Below, piece by piece: positions 1 to 6,622 of a DNA stretch of 8,929 nt (its first letter is position 1; every line of letters begins with the position of its first letter). The notes below the pieces were generated by a model, which was given only the letters and a program-made list of their open reading frames with translations, was not told the origin of the DNA and did no database searches. Both the position numbers and the translations under genes were made by a program. The DNA is from JAIPEI01 sp041685835 (GTDB taxonomy: Bacteria; Desulfobacterota; DSM-4660; Desulfatiglandales; HGW-15): assembly GCA_041685835.1 (NCBI GenBank), contig JAWLEX010000119.1:1-8929 (forward strand), in the 5' to 3' direction.

Positions 1-99
1 CCTCCGCGCAACCTCTTGATTTCCTTGATCTTGACAAAAAATCCTCATTTCTGAATTGGAAACTTGCCAGTGCCCAAAAAGCGTTTCTGGATGGGCACT
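1..99. repeat. Right-hand part of a dispersed palindromic repeat
   Basis: Bases 1-15 are identical to the last 15 bases of the window. Bases 46-63, read on the minus strand, match 8837-8853 with one gap and one mismatch. Bases 84-94 (TTTCTGGATGG) are the exact reverse complement of 8841-8851. A local hairpin is also possible, with AGTGCCC (69-75) pairing with GGGCACT (93-99) around a 17-base loop. The segment looks like one arm of an imperfect palindromic element whose other arm and centre lie at the right end of the window. No open reading frame or transposase goes with it, so it resembles a REP- or MITE-like non-autonomous repeat. The outer boundary is a guess; it could end near 63 or near 99. 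The gamma-subunit gene starts about 78 bases further on. Confidence 0.6.
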
Positions 100-176
100 T
101 ACTAGCTGTTAGCCGTTGCCTGACTTTTTCACAGAACAAATTTTTTGCGGTTTCGGCGAGAGGCTGAAGGTCTCAA

Positions 177-797
177 ATGCTTGGAGATCAAAAGGTCATA
201 CAGGTTCGAATAGGCGGTTTCGGCGGACAGGGCGTGGTCCTTGCGGGGGCGCTCCTGGGTTACGCGGCGGTGCGGGACGGGCTATGGGTCTCAGGGTCCA
301 ACTCTTACGGGGCCCAGGCCAGGGGCGGGGCGGCCCGAAGTGAAGTGGTAATCTCGAACGGGCCCATCGCATTTCCCCATGTCCTTCAGGCCGATGTTCT
401 GGTCGCTATGAGCCAGAGCGCCTATGACGCGTTCTCAGACAATCTGGCCGAACAGGACCCTGTCGTAATCCATGACGCCGGACTGGTCGCGCCCCGCAGC
501 CTGGAGGCGGCCCGCCAGGTGCCCCTCCCCGCCACTGAAGCGGCTGTCTCGGATCTCGGCAACAAGCAGGTGGCGAATATCGTTATGCTCGGGGCCTTGT
601 CAGCTCTGACCGAAATCGTGAGCATTAAGGCCCTGGAAACGGCAGTCAGTGAGCAGGTCTCTTCCCGTTTTCGGGACCTGAACCTGCAGGCGCTTTCCAG
701 GGGGTTCGAGCTGGGGGTGGAAGCTCAAAGAATTATGGGGTATGGCGCAGGACGGCAGGAAGACCCGTTGGGGAGCGGCTGTTTCCATGGGCGTTGA
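177..797 (+). CDS. 2-oxoacid:ferredoxin oxidoreductase, gamma-type subunit
   Basis: This 206-residue protein matches the pyruvate/2-oxoacid:ferredoxin oxidoreductase gamma domain (PorG/KorC/VorC type) over nearly its full length, the usual size for a free-standing gamma subunit. The glycine-rich start motif GGFGGQG is at residues 13-19, and the family motif SYGAQARGG is at 43-51, followed by SEV. In known enzymes gamma works with TPP-binding alpha and beta subunits and a 4Fe-4S delta subunit. These cleave a 2-oxoacid with CoA to give an acyl-CoA, CO2 and reduced ferredoxin in the cytoplasm. The substrate cannot be read from gamma. The ATG at 177 has a GAAGG ribosome site (166-170) six bases upstream. 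The gene overlaps the next one, suggesting translational coupling. Alpha and beta genes are absent here and would have to lie left of the repeat or elsewhere. Confidence 0.88.
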   Translation: MLGDQKVIQVRIGGFGGQGVVLAGALLGYAAVRDGLWVSGSNSYGAQARGGAARSEVVISNGPIAFPHVLQADVLVAMSQSAYDAFSDNLAEQDPVVIHDAGLVAPRSLEAARQVPLPATEAAVSDLGNKQVANIVMLGALSALTEIVSIKALETAVSEQVSSRFRDLNLQALSRGFELGVEAQRIMGYGAGRQEDPLGSGCFHGR

Positions 798-2193
798 AGG
801 GCGAACATACCGGCCCGTTGTGGACCATGATATTTGCGGTGCCTGCGCCGTGTGCCTGCACGGCTGCCCGGCCGAGCGAATCCCGGAGATGCGCAGCGAA
901 CCCGAAAGCCTGCGGGGACGAATCTACGGGCACGAAGACCCATTCGCTCTCCCCTTAGTAGACAGCCCGGCGGCGATCCCGCCCTGCCGTGCCGCCTGCC
1001 CACTGGGACAGGACATCCCCGGGTACGTGGGCCTCCTGGCCCAGGGCCTGGTGCGTGAGGCCCTGGAACGCATCCACGAGCACAACCCCCTTCCGTCGGT
1101 ATGCGGTCACATCTGCACCCGGCCTTGCGAAGCGGCCTGCACGCGAACCCGTTTGAACGACCCGGTGCCCATTAGGGCGCTCAAGGCGTTTGCCTCGCAA
1201 AGGGGCGGAGCGGGCCCCGTACAGGTCGGGGCCCTTGAGGACAATAGGCCCTCTGTGGCGATAGTGGGGTCCGGACCCGCCGGCCTGACCGCGGCCCACG
1301 ACCTGGCCCGCCGGGGCATACGGTGTCTGGTCCTCGAGTCCCACGACCGTCCGGGCGGTATGCCCGCCTGGGCCGTTCCCCGGTTCCGTTTGCCTCCCGA
1401 GGCCCTGGAGAGGGACATTCAGGGCATCCTCGGGTTGGGCGTGGAGCTGCGAACTAATGTGCGATTCGGTTTTGATGTGACCCTGGAAGACCTTCACGAA
1501 CAAGGCATTCGGGCGGTGCTCCTTGCGACCGGTACGGTCAAGGGCCTTTCCCTGGACATCCCGGGTGAGAACAGCCAAGGGGTCATGGACGGCCTCGCCT
1601 TTTTGCGGGGAGTGAACAGTGGTGACCATCGAGTTCCGGGCGGGCACGTCCTGGTGGTCGGCGGAGGTAACACGGCCATGGACGCCGCTCGCACCGTGCG
1701 CCGCCTCGGAGGCGAGGCGACGGTGATCTATCGCAGGGGGCCCGGGCAGATGCCGGCCGGTTCCGCCGAGGTCAGGGAGGCCGAGCAGGAAGGCGTGATG
1801 TTTTGCTTCCTCACCGCGCCGTTGAGGATAATTGCCGGTGAAGACGGCCGCATGAAGGGCCTTTTGTGCATCAGGACCGAGCTTCGCCGAACGGAACAGG
1901 ACAAGCGGCCCAAGCCTTTCCCCTTGTCCGGGACCGAGTATGAAATAGCGGGTGACGCCCTGATCCCTGCAGTGGGCCAGGTCCCGGATCTAACGCCCCT
2001 TGTCAAGGGGCTTGGTTTGAAAGATTCGGCCCGTTTCAGGCTCGACCCGGCAAGCCTGGAGACCGGGTACAGCAGTGTCTTTGCAGCCGGAGACCTCCTT
2101 ACCGGACCCACGTCGGTTGTGGAGGCCATGGCGGGCGGCCGCCGCGCGGCCCGTGCGATCAGGGACTATCTCCAAGGGGAGGCTTCGGAATGA
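787..2193 (+). CDS. GltD-like FAD/NAD(P)H oxidoreductase with N-terminal 4Fe-4S motif
   Basis: This 468-residue protein is a homologue of the glutamate synthase small subunit, carrying electrons between NAD(P)H, FAD and iron-sulfur centres. In order it has a ferredoxin-like motif (C17, C20, C23, C27-P); the alpha-helical ferredoxin domain of GltD/DPYD proteins (C67, C71, then C106, C110, C114, C118); an FAD Rossmann motif GSGPAG at 161-166; a pyridine-nucleotide motif GGGNTAMD at 292-299; and the C-terminal FAD motif AAGD at 433-436. The large glutamate synthase subunit is absent. Its place between gamma and delta genes argues that it is an NAD(P)H-coupling subunit of a 2-oxoacid oxidoreductase. 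From memory, the 2-oxoglutarate:NADP+ oxidoreductase of Azoarcus evansii has a comparable flavoprotein subunit. The ATG at 787 is preferred: GGGGAG lies at 770-775 and the overlap with gamma is only 11 bases. An in-frame ATG at 742 adds 15 residues but has a poorly placed ribosome site. Confidence 0.88.
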   Translation: MGVEGRTYRPVVDHDICGACAVCLHGCPAERIPEMRSEPESLRGRIYGHEDPFALPLVDSPAAIPPCRAACPLGQDIPGYVGLLAQGLVREALERIHEHNPLPSVCGHICTRPCEAACTRTRLNDPVPIRALKAFASQRGGAGPVQVGALEDNRPSVAIVGSGPAGLTAAHDLARRGIRCLVLESHDRPGGMPAWAVPRFRLPPEALERDIQGILGLGVELRTNVRFGFDVTLEDLHEQGIRAVLLATGTVKGLSLDIPGENSQGVMDGLAFLRGVNSGDHRVPGGHVLVVGGGNTAMDAARTVRRLGGEATVIYRRGPGQMPAGSAEVREAEQEGVMFCFLTAPLRIIAGEDGRMKGLLCIRTELRRTEQDKRPKPFPLSGTEYEIAGDALIPAVGQVPDLTPLVKGLGLKDSARFRLDPASLETGYSSVFAAGDLLTGPTSVVEAMAGGRRAARAIRDYLQGEASE

Positions 2194-2492
2194 ACAAACC
2201 CTGTCCCGGGTATCCCCTTAAGCCATGCCCACAGGACGTTTCACCTCGACCCGGTCGCGAATCCGCCCCTTCCGAGTGGGCCGATGAAGAGGCCGTACGG
2301 GAAGCGTCACGCTGCCTGGCCCTTCGATCGTGTGAAAGCTGCGACCTCTGCCGCTTGCTCTGCCCGGATCTGTGCATCACCCGGAATCCTGAGAGCGGCC
2401 TGATAGAGATAGACTATGACTTCTGCAAGGGCTGCGGAATCTGTGCGTTCATCTGCCCGAAGGGCGCCATCCGAATGGAACGGGAGCTGTAG
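2190..2492 (+). CDS. Two-[4Fe-4S] ferredoxin, delta-type subunit
   Basis: This 100-residue protein has two CxxCxxCxxxCP motifs, at C48/C51/C54/C58 and C79/C82/C85/C89, as expected for an 8Fe ferredoxin. It probably passes electrons between the 2-oxoacid oxidoreductase core and the GltD-like flavoprotein in the cytoplasm. The segment from about residue 33 (EEAVREASRCL, then the first cluster, then DYDFCKGCGIC) resembles the ferredoxin tail found fused to the C-terminus of many GltD-like proteins, as well as PorD/KorD subunits. The first 32 residues are proline-rich with two extra cysteines (C5, C13) and have no recognised domain; C42 and C62 are also extra. The start is clear: AAGGGGAGG (2174-2182) lies seven bases before the ATG, which overlaps the previous stop codon as ATGA. 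The gene ends 44 bases from the end of the convergent proC, with no canonical terminator between. Confidence 0.86.
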   Translation: MNKPCPGYPLKPCPQDVSPRPGRESAPSEWADEEAVREASRCLALRSCESCDLCRLLCPDLCITRNPESGLIEIDYDFCKGCGICAFICPKGAIRMEREL

Positions 2493-2536
2493 AGAGACCG
2501 GCCTGTCAAGCCTTGCATGGGCGATTCGGCAAGACC

Positions 2537-3376
2537 TCAACCATTCGAAAAGTTCTTGATCATCGCCTCCCCAAGCTCCTTGGCCCTTTTGGTGGCCGAT
2601 TCCACTGCATTGATCAGCGTGGTCCTCAAGCCTCCCTCTTCGAGGGTATGGAGGCCGGCGATGGCCGTGCCGCCCGGGGAAGTGACACTGTCTTTGAGCC
2701 TGCTTGGGTGCTCCTGGGTCTCTATCAAAAGTTTGGCCGCGCCGAGCAGGGTCTGCGCCGACAGGTACAGCGAGTCTTCACGCGAAAGGCCCACCTTGAC
2801 GCCGGCGTCCGCCATTGCGTCGACGATCATGAAGATATAGGCCGGGCCGCTGCCGCTCAACCCGGTTATGGCGTCCATCAGGTATTCATCTACGGTCACG
2901 GTTTTCCCGATGGATTCGAATATGCCCCTTACCAAATCGAGGTCCCCGTTGAGTGCATGGTCCCCGGCCGTTATGCCGGTGGCACTCTCCATGACGGCCG
3001 AGCCTACGTTGGGCATCACGCGTATGAGCCGGAGGTCTTTTTTCAGACACGAGTTTATGGCGGCGAGCGGCACCCCGGCGGCGATGGAAACCACCACCTT
3101 GGTCATGTCGAGACAGGGTGCGGTTTCCTTGAGTATGCGCGCCATTATCTGCGGTTTTATGGCATAGATGACGATGTCGGCCTCAGTGGCCACCAGGCAA
3201 TTGTCCGATGTCGTCTTGACGGCGAACTCTTCATGGAGAGCGGATGTCTTGGCCTCTTTTATGTCTGAACAGATGATCCTGTCGGCGGACGAAGTGCCCG
3301 ACGTTATGAGCCCACGGATCAGGGCCGTACCCATGTTCCCTGATCCGATAAAGCCTATCTTTTTTTCCCCCAGCAT
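2537..3376 (-). CDS. proC: Pyrroline-5-carboxylate reductase
   Basis: This 279-residue protein is a full-length P5C reductase, catalysing NAD(P)H-dependent reduction of 1-pyrroline-5-carboxylate to L-proline in the cytoplasm. The nucleotide-binding motif GSGNMG is at residues 11-16. The conserved RVMPN is at 119-123, and the C-terminal signature SGSGPAY begins at 174, followed by the helical dimerisation domain with VTSPGGTA. The ATG at 3376 is chosen because AGGAGG (3383-3388) sits six bases upstream; the frame stays open to 3430 but that extension is not family-like. The gene lies downstream of the TRAP and oxidoreductase genes on the same strand, after a 152-base gap that holds a possible promoter. 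It could be housekeeping proline synthesis, or could reduce an imine formed by the upstream FAD enzyme. The sequence alone does not decide. Confidence 0.95.
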   Translation of the reverse strand: MLGEKKIGFIGSGNMGTALIRGLITSGTSSADRIICSDIKEAKTSALHEEFAVKTTSDNCLVATEADIVIYAIKPQIMARILKETAPCLDMTKVVVSIAAGVPLAAINSCLKKDLRLIRVMPNVGSAVMESATGITAGDHALNGDLDLVRGIFESIGKTVTVDEYLMDAITGLSGSGPAYIFMIVDAMADAGVKVGLSREDSLYLSAQTLLGAAKLLIETQEHPSRLKDSVTSPGGTAIAGLHTLEEGGLRTTLINAVESATKRAKELGEAMIKNFSNG

Positions 3377-3416
3377 GATGCTCCTCCTGTTGCGATTAGT
3401 GTGTTTCCCCGTCGCG

Positions 3417-3429
3417 TGCACAGTGTGCA
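3417..3429. promoter_or_regulatory. Perfect 13-base palindrome in the proC leader
   Basis: TGCACA-G-TGTGCA is a perfect inverted repeat with a one-base centre. It lies about 40 bases upstream of the proC start codon and downstream of the candidate promoter. Its symmetry suits a dimeric repressor site. It is too short and too tightly spaced for a stable RNA hairpin. No regulator is encoded nearby, so the role is a guess. Confidence 0.3.
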
Positions 3430-3466
3430 AGGAGGTAAAGCCCGGACTCCTCCCGCGGCGTTCGGA

Positions 3467-3494
3467 ATCTTAACCCGATCACGCCGTCAGTCAA
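3467..3494 (-). promoter_or_regulatory. Possible sigma-70-type promoter for proC
   Basis: On the minus strand TTGACT (3494-3489) and TAAGAT (3472-3467) are separated by 16 bases, matching the consensus at five of six and four of six positions. Transcription would begin near 3460, giving a leader of about 84 bases before proC. The site lies just after the dctM stop codon, so proC could be expressed independently of the TRAP genes as well as by read-through. No convincing intrinsic terminator separates dctM from it. Confidence 0.35.
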
Positions 3495-3528
3495 GGAAAA
3501 AGACCGATGCCTCTGTAATCCTTTCTTC

Positions 3529-4848
3529 CTACCGGAGCCCGAAGACTACATCAGGAAGCCACAGAACTATCTGAGGGAAAAACAGGATAGCCATTACCAC
3601 AGCCAATTGTATACATACAAAGGGTATAATAGAGCGATATATGTCTCCCATGCTTACCTCGGGAGGAGCAACTCCCTTCATATAAAATAAGGTAAATCCA
3701 AAGGGAGGCGTCAGATAATCCATCTGCACCTGTGTCATAAAAAGGACCCCGAACCATACCGGATCATATCCCAACTCAACAATTATCGGCAGGAAAACAG
3801 GAACGGTGATCATAATCTGGGTTATCTCATCCAGGAAGAATCCCAGGACGATCAAGGTCACCAGTATTATGATGAAGACATAGATGGGTTCCGACGCTAC
3901 ACCAATTATCACATCTGATATTAGATCTTGACCACCTGTTCGAAAAAAGATGCTGGTAAAGCAGGAGGCGCCGAAGAGGATCCACATGATCATACCGTTA
4001 ATGGCCATGGCTCGGTAACATGCGTCTTTGACCAGTTGCCAGTTGAGTCTGCGGTGTATTGCGGCACTGGCCAAAGCCCCACCGGCACCTACAGCGGCAG
4101 CCTCGGTAGGGGAGGCGATTCCTGCGAAAATCGAGCCCAAAACAGCGGAAATGATTAAGACAGGCAAGATCAACCCGCTGGTTAAGGCGATTTTCTCCTT
4201 CATGGGCACCCTTTTATCGGGAGGGAGAGCTGGAGCGATGTGTGGTTGAAAGTAGCTCCTTATGCCTATGTAGCTCACATAAAGAAAGGTGAGCAGGAGT
4301 CCGGGAAGTATCCCTCCGGCAAAGAGCCTTCCTATGGATACCCTGGCTATCATGCCATAGATAATAAGCGATATGCTGGGAGGTATGAGAAGCCCCAGCG
4401 CCCCTCCAGCCAGTATGGGGCCGATGGCTATGCTTTTACCATAGCCTTGTTTAAGCATAATGGGCAGGGCAATAATGCCCATAGTGACAACCCCGGTGGT
4501 GCTGACCCCCGACATGGCGGCAATTATGGCGCAAATTAGCACCGTTCCCATTGACAGGCCACCTCTTAGTGGCCCCAGCAATTGGTGCATGAAAGCATAA
4601 AGGTCTTGAGTTACACCAGACTTCTCCAGCACGCATGCCATAAAGATAAATAAAGGCATAGCAATAAGGACCATGCTGGACATCATACCAAATACGTTTG
4701 TGGCAACGTAGGGAAGGCTCTGGGGGCCTATGAAAATCCAGGAGGCAATGATAGAGCTGCTGGCCAGGGTAAAGGCCATCGGGAAGCCGGTGATTAGACC
4801 GAATGCTAGGCCACTAAGCAGAACTAGTATAGGAAGCCATTCTGTCAT
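3529..4848 (-). CDS. dctM: TRAP transporter large permease subunit (DctM family)
   Basis: This 439-residue, very hydrophobic protein has about twelve predicted membrane segments, typical of the DctM subunit that forms the ion-coupled transport channel in the inner membrane. Family marks include the early GFPMAF segment, the LGLLIPPSI loop, GIASPTEAAAVGAGGAL near the middle, and FGFTLFYMKGVAP near the C-terminus. TRAP transporters are normally driven by sodium or proton gradients and depend on a periplasmic binding protein, here encoded two genes upstream. The start codon overlaps the dctQ stop by four bases (ATGA), with AAGGA six bases upstream, so the two membrane subunits are probably translationally coupled. 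Base composition is clearly lower in GC than the rightward block: 25 of 60 bases at 3781-3840. Confidence 0.97.
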   Translation of the reverse strand: MTEWLPILVLLSGLAFGLITGFPMAFTLASSSIIASWIFIGPQSLPYVATNVFGMMSSMVLIAMPLFIFMACVLEKSGVTQDLYAFMHQLLGPLRGGLSMGTVLICAIIAAMSGVSTTGVVTMGIIALPIMLKQGYGKSIAIGPILAGGALGLLIPPSISLIIYGMIARVSIGRLFAGGILPGLLLTFLYVSYIGIRSYFQPHIAPALPPDKRVPMKEKIALTSGLILPVLIISAVLGSIFAGIASPTEAAAVGAGGALASAAIHRRLNWQLVKDACYRAMAINGMIMWILFGASCFTSIFFRTGGQDLISDVIIGVASEPIYVFIIILVTLIVLGFFLDEITQIMITVPVFLPIIVELGYDPVWFGVLFMTQVQMDYLTPPFGFTLFYMKGVAPPEVSMGDIYRSIIPFVCIQLAVVMAILFFPQIVLWLPDVVFGLR

Positions 4849-5351
4849 GTTAATTCCTTCCCCGTAACAGCAAGTTTAACAGTCCGGATAAAGTTGGCCA
4901 GCCCCTGAGCAAGTATCAGAAGAGCAGCTATAGGTACGGTCAGCTTAGTGGGCCATATAGGAGATCCCCAAGGGGAAGGCGATACCGCCTGCCTCAATTC
5001 CACCGCCCGCCAAGCTATCATTATCCCATATCGAAGCAATAGGCCAATGAACAGGAAAAACAACAGGTAGGTAAATGTATCAATAATGGCTCTGCCTCTC
5101 GTTGAAAAGCGGAGATAAATAAGATCTATCTTGACATGCTGGTTGTGAAGAAGCACATAAGCCCCGGCGAGCACCGAGTAGGCACCGAAAAAGTGCATAG
5201 ATAACTCGTGGGCCCAGATGGTGGGAGCGTTGAACGCAAACCTCAGCGCTACTTCTAAAAGCAGTATGGCCATGATAAAAACAATCAACACACTTACCAG
5301 CTTTCCGCTCCACTCGCTGACAAAGTCTATTCCGGCCAAGACACGTTTCAT
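4845..5351 (-). CDS. dctQ: TRAP transporter small permease subunit (DctQ family)
   Basis: This 168-residue membrane protein has four predicted transmembrane helices, at about residues 16-39, 46-66, 90-112 and 135-155, as expected for DctQ. The typical motif after helix 1 is visible as RFAFNAPTIWAHEL, followed by LLHNQHVKID at the end of helix 2. DctQ associates with DctM in the inner membrane and is needed for transport. The ATG at 5351 has AGAGG (5358-5362) six bases upstream. It overlaps dctM by four bases. The 90 bases separating it from dctP contain a strong hairpin, which may set the ratio of binding protein to membrane subunits. Confidence 0.94.
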   Translation of the reverse strand: MKRVLAGIDFVSEWSGKLVSVLIVFIMAILLLEVALRFAFNAPTIWAHELSMHFFGAYSVLAGAYVLLHNQHVKIDLIYLRFSTRGRAIIDTFTYLLFFLFIGLLLRYGIMIAWRAVELRQAVSPSPWGSPIWPTKLTVPIAALLILAQGLANFIRTVKLAVTGKELT

Positions 5352-5395
5352 CCTTTACCTCTCTTCATGAGCAATCAAAACCAGGCTCATATGAA

Positions 5396-5421
5396 GACAT
5401 CCCCGCTTGCGCGGGGAGGTC
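5396..5421. promoter_or_regulatory. Stem-loop between dctP and dctQ
   Basis: TCCCCGC (5400-5406) pairs perfectly with GCGGGGA (5411-5417) around a TTGC loop. The stem continues past one mismatch with GAC (5396-5398) and GTC (5419-5421). In the mRNA it starts about 20 bases after the dctP stop. No clear uridine run follows, so it is not a standard intrinsic terminator. By analogy with hairpins between binding-protein and permease genes elsewhere, it could protect the dctP message or partly attenuate dctQM. Confidence 0.6.
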
Positions 5422-5441
5422 TCCTCCACCGGACTGGATGC

Positions 5442-6494
5442 TTAGTCTTCCCAGTACCCCATCTCAATCGCCCATCGTTCTACAATCTGGGAAATCTCTT
5501 TAAAGGCGGGGTCTTTGTAATATTTTTCAGGTACAACAACCCTGGCCGTCCCGGCCAGTTTTTTGGCATCTTCTTCTGACCACTTTACGATTTCAATTCC
5601 TTCCTTCTCCACAAAGTTCCATGCCTCAGCGATTGTCAGTTCCGCCTCGAACGCGTTTCTCGCGGTTCCGGCCTCAACCGCCATTTCCAGCATCGCTTTG
5701 AGGTCGTCGGGAAGCGCTTTCCATACATCCATGTTCACAATAAGGGCGTCGGCGGCCGGCCCCACCACTGTTGGATACTTTACCCAGTATTCGGTGACCT
5801 CATGGAAGCCCATTGCCACCATGTCGGCTGCGTGGGAAAAGGTTATGGCGTCCACAGCGCCGGTGGAGAGCATCGTGTAAATCTCGTCGCCCGGGGTCCA
5901 TATCGTCCCTGCTCCGAGGTGAGCCAACTGCAGGGCTATCAGCTCTGAAGCCCTGAACTTCATTCCCTTGATGTCATCGACTCCATTTATCGGAACCTTT
6001 GATATCATCAGGTTATCCAGAGTCCAGTAGAGGTTCCCTACCAGGTGCACGCCGTGTTTGGCATATTCCTCTCTCAACAGCTCCATGATTCTGCCGTCCT
6101 CGTAGGACTCATAGAGGTAGCGTAACTCTGCGATCGTTCTTGGAGCGGCAAAACAGTCACCATGCATGAAGGCGACAGGGAGTTCTCCCGGGAAATATCC
6201 CGGCCATATAAAAGTGGCCTCCATCACGCCCATGCCCACGGCATCCAACTGCTCCGCGACCGGAACTATCGCCCCGGGGGCGCTTGGAGTCATGACCAGA
6301 CGCCCGTCTGACATCTTCTCAACATACTTGGATATATAACCTATGGTATCCCAGGTTATTCCAGACGGTAACCAGGATGACGGCTGCCATTTGTACACCT
6401 TGGCTTTAGCTTGTGCAACCGCTGGAGAACTAATCAGCAACCCGCATATAAGTAACATTATTATACCACGAATCAGAATTCTTCCTTTTTCCAT
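5442..6494 (-). CDS. dctP: TRAP transporter substrate-binding protein (DctP family)
   Basis: This 350-residue periplasmic protein captures the substrate and delivers it to DctQM. A signal peptide is clear: basic residues K3, R5 and R9, a hydrophobic core at about 10-23, and a cleavage region around AVAQA (25-29), leaving about 321 mature residues. The sequence is DctP-like, with GMKFR ending at R181, the arginine that in this family usually pairs with a substrate carboxylate. LSTGAVDAITF then follows in the second lobe. The overall pattern recalls the TakP/lactate-binding branch more than the C4-dicarboxylate branch, though this is by eye. The substrate is therefore probably a small carboxylate, 2-oxoacid or amino acid. 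AAGGAGG (6500-6506) lies five bases before the ATG. The 128-base leader carries a trinucleotide repeat. Confidence 0.94.
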   Translation of the reverse strand: MEKGRILIRGIIMLLICGLLISSPAVAQAKAKVYKWQPSSWLPSGITWDTIGYISKYVEKMSDGRLVMTPSAPGAIVPVAEQLDAVGMGVMEATFIWPGYFPGELPVAFMHGDCFAAPRTIAELRYLYESYEDGRIMELLREEYAKHGVHLVGNLYWTLDNLMISKVPINGVDDIKGMKFRASELIALQLAHLGAGTIWTPGDEIYTMLSTGAVDAITFSHAADMVAMGFHEVTEYWVKYPTVVGPAADALIVNMDVWKALPDDLKAMLEMAVEAGTARNAFEAELTIAEAWNFVEKEGIEIVKWSEEDAKKLAGTARVVVPEKYYKDPAFKEISQIVERWAIEMGYWED

Positions 6495-6565
6495 TTCATC
6501 CTCCTTGTTATAAATTATGCCCTTGATAACAGATACCGGTCCTCAGACACTGATTTTTTTGACGC

Positions 6566-6586
6566 ACCACCACCACCACCTCCTCC
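6566..6586. repeat. Trinucleotide tract in the dctP leader
   Basis: On the plus strand five ACC units (6566-6580) are followed by two TCC units (6581-6586). The mRNA therefore reads GGAGGA followed by five GGT. The tract lies between the oxidoreductase stop and the dctP start, about 72 bases upstream of the dctP ATG. It includes Shine-Dalgarno-like GGAGG, and a 27-codon reading frame (6591-6508, minus) runs through it as a valine run. That frame lacks an upstream ribosome site and is not called as a gene. Confidence 0.5.
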
Positions 6587-6622
6587 TTCATTATTTGGAT
6601 TTCGTTGAGACAAACTCTGTGC

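Noticed and set aside
31..59. A perfect TTGACA at 31-36 as a promoter for the gamma-subunit gene.
   Set aside because: No acceptable -10 element lies 16-18 bases downstream; the sequence there is AATTGG-like. The hexamer is also part of the repeat.
116..343. An open frame of 75 codons overlapping the start of the gamma gene.
   Set aside because: It is out of frame with the clear gamma-subunit coding sequence, its product resembles no family, and it looks like a GC-rich shadow.
2493..2536. A terminator between the convergent delta and proC genes.
   Set aside because: Only a CTTGC/GCAAG 5-bp stem with a long loop is present, with no T-run on either strand.
2513..3268. A 251-codon plus-strand open frame.
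   Set aside because: It lies antisense to proC, whose product is unmistakable, and its translation has no recognisable domain.
6508..6591. A 27-codon leader peptide before dctP on the minus strand.
   Set aside because: No ribosome site precedes its ATG, and the five-valine run comes from the trinucleotide tract. No stem-loop switch was seen with it.
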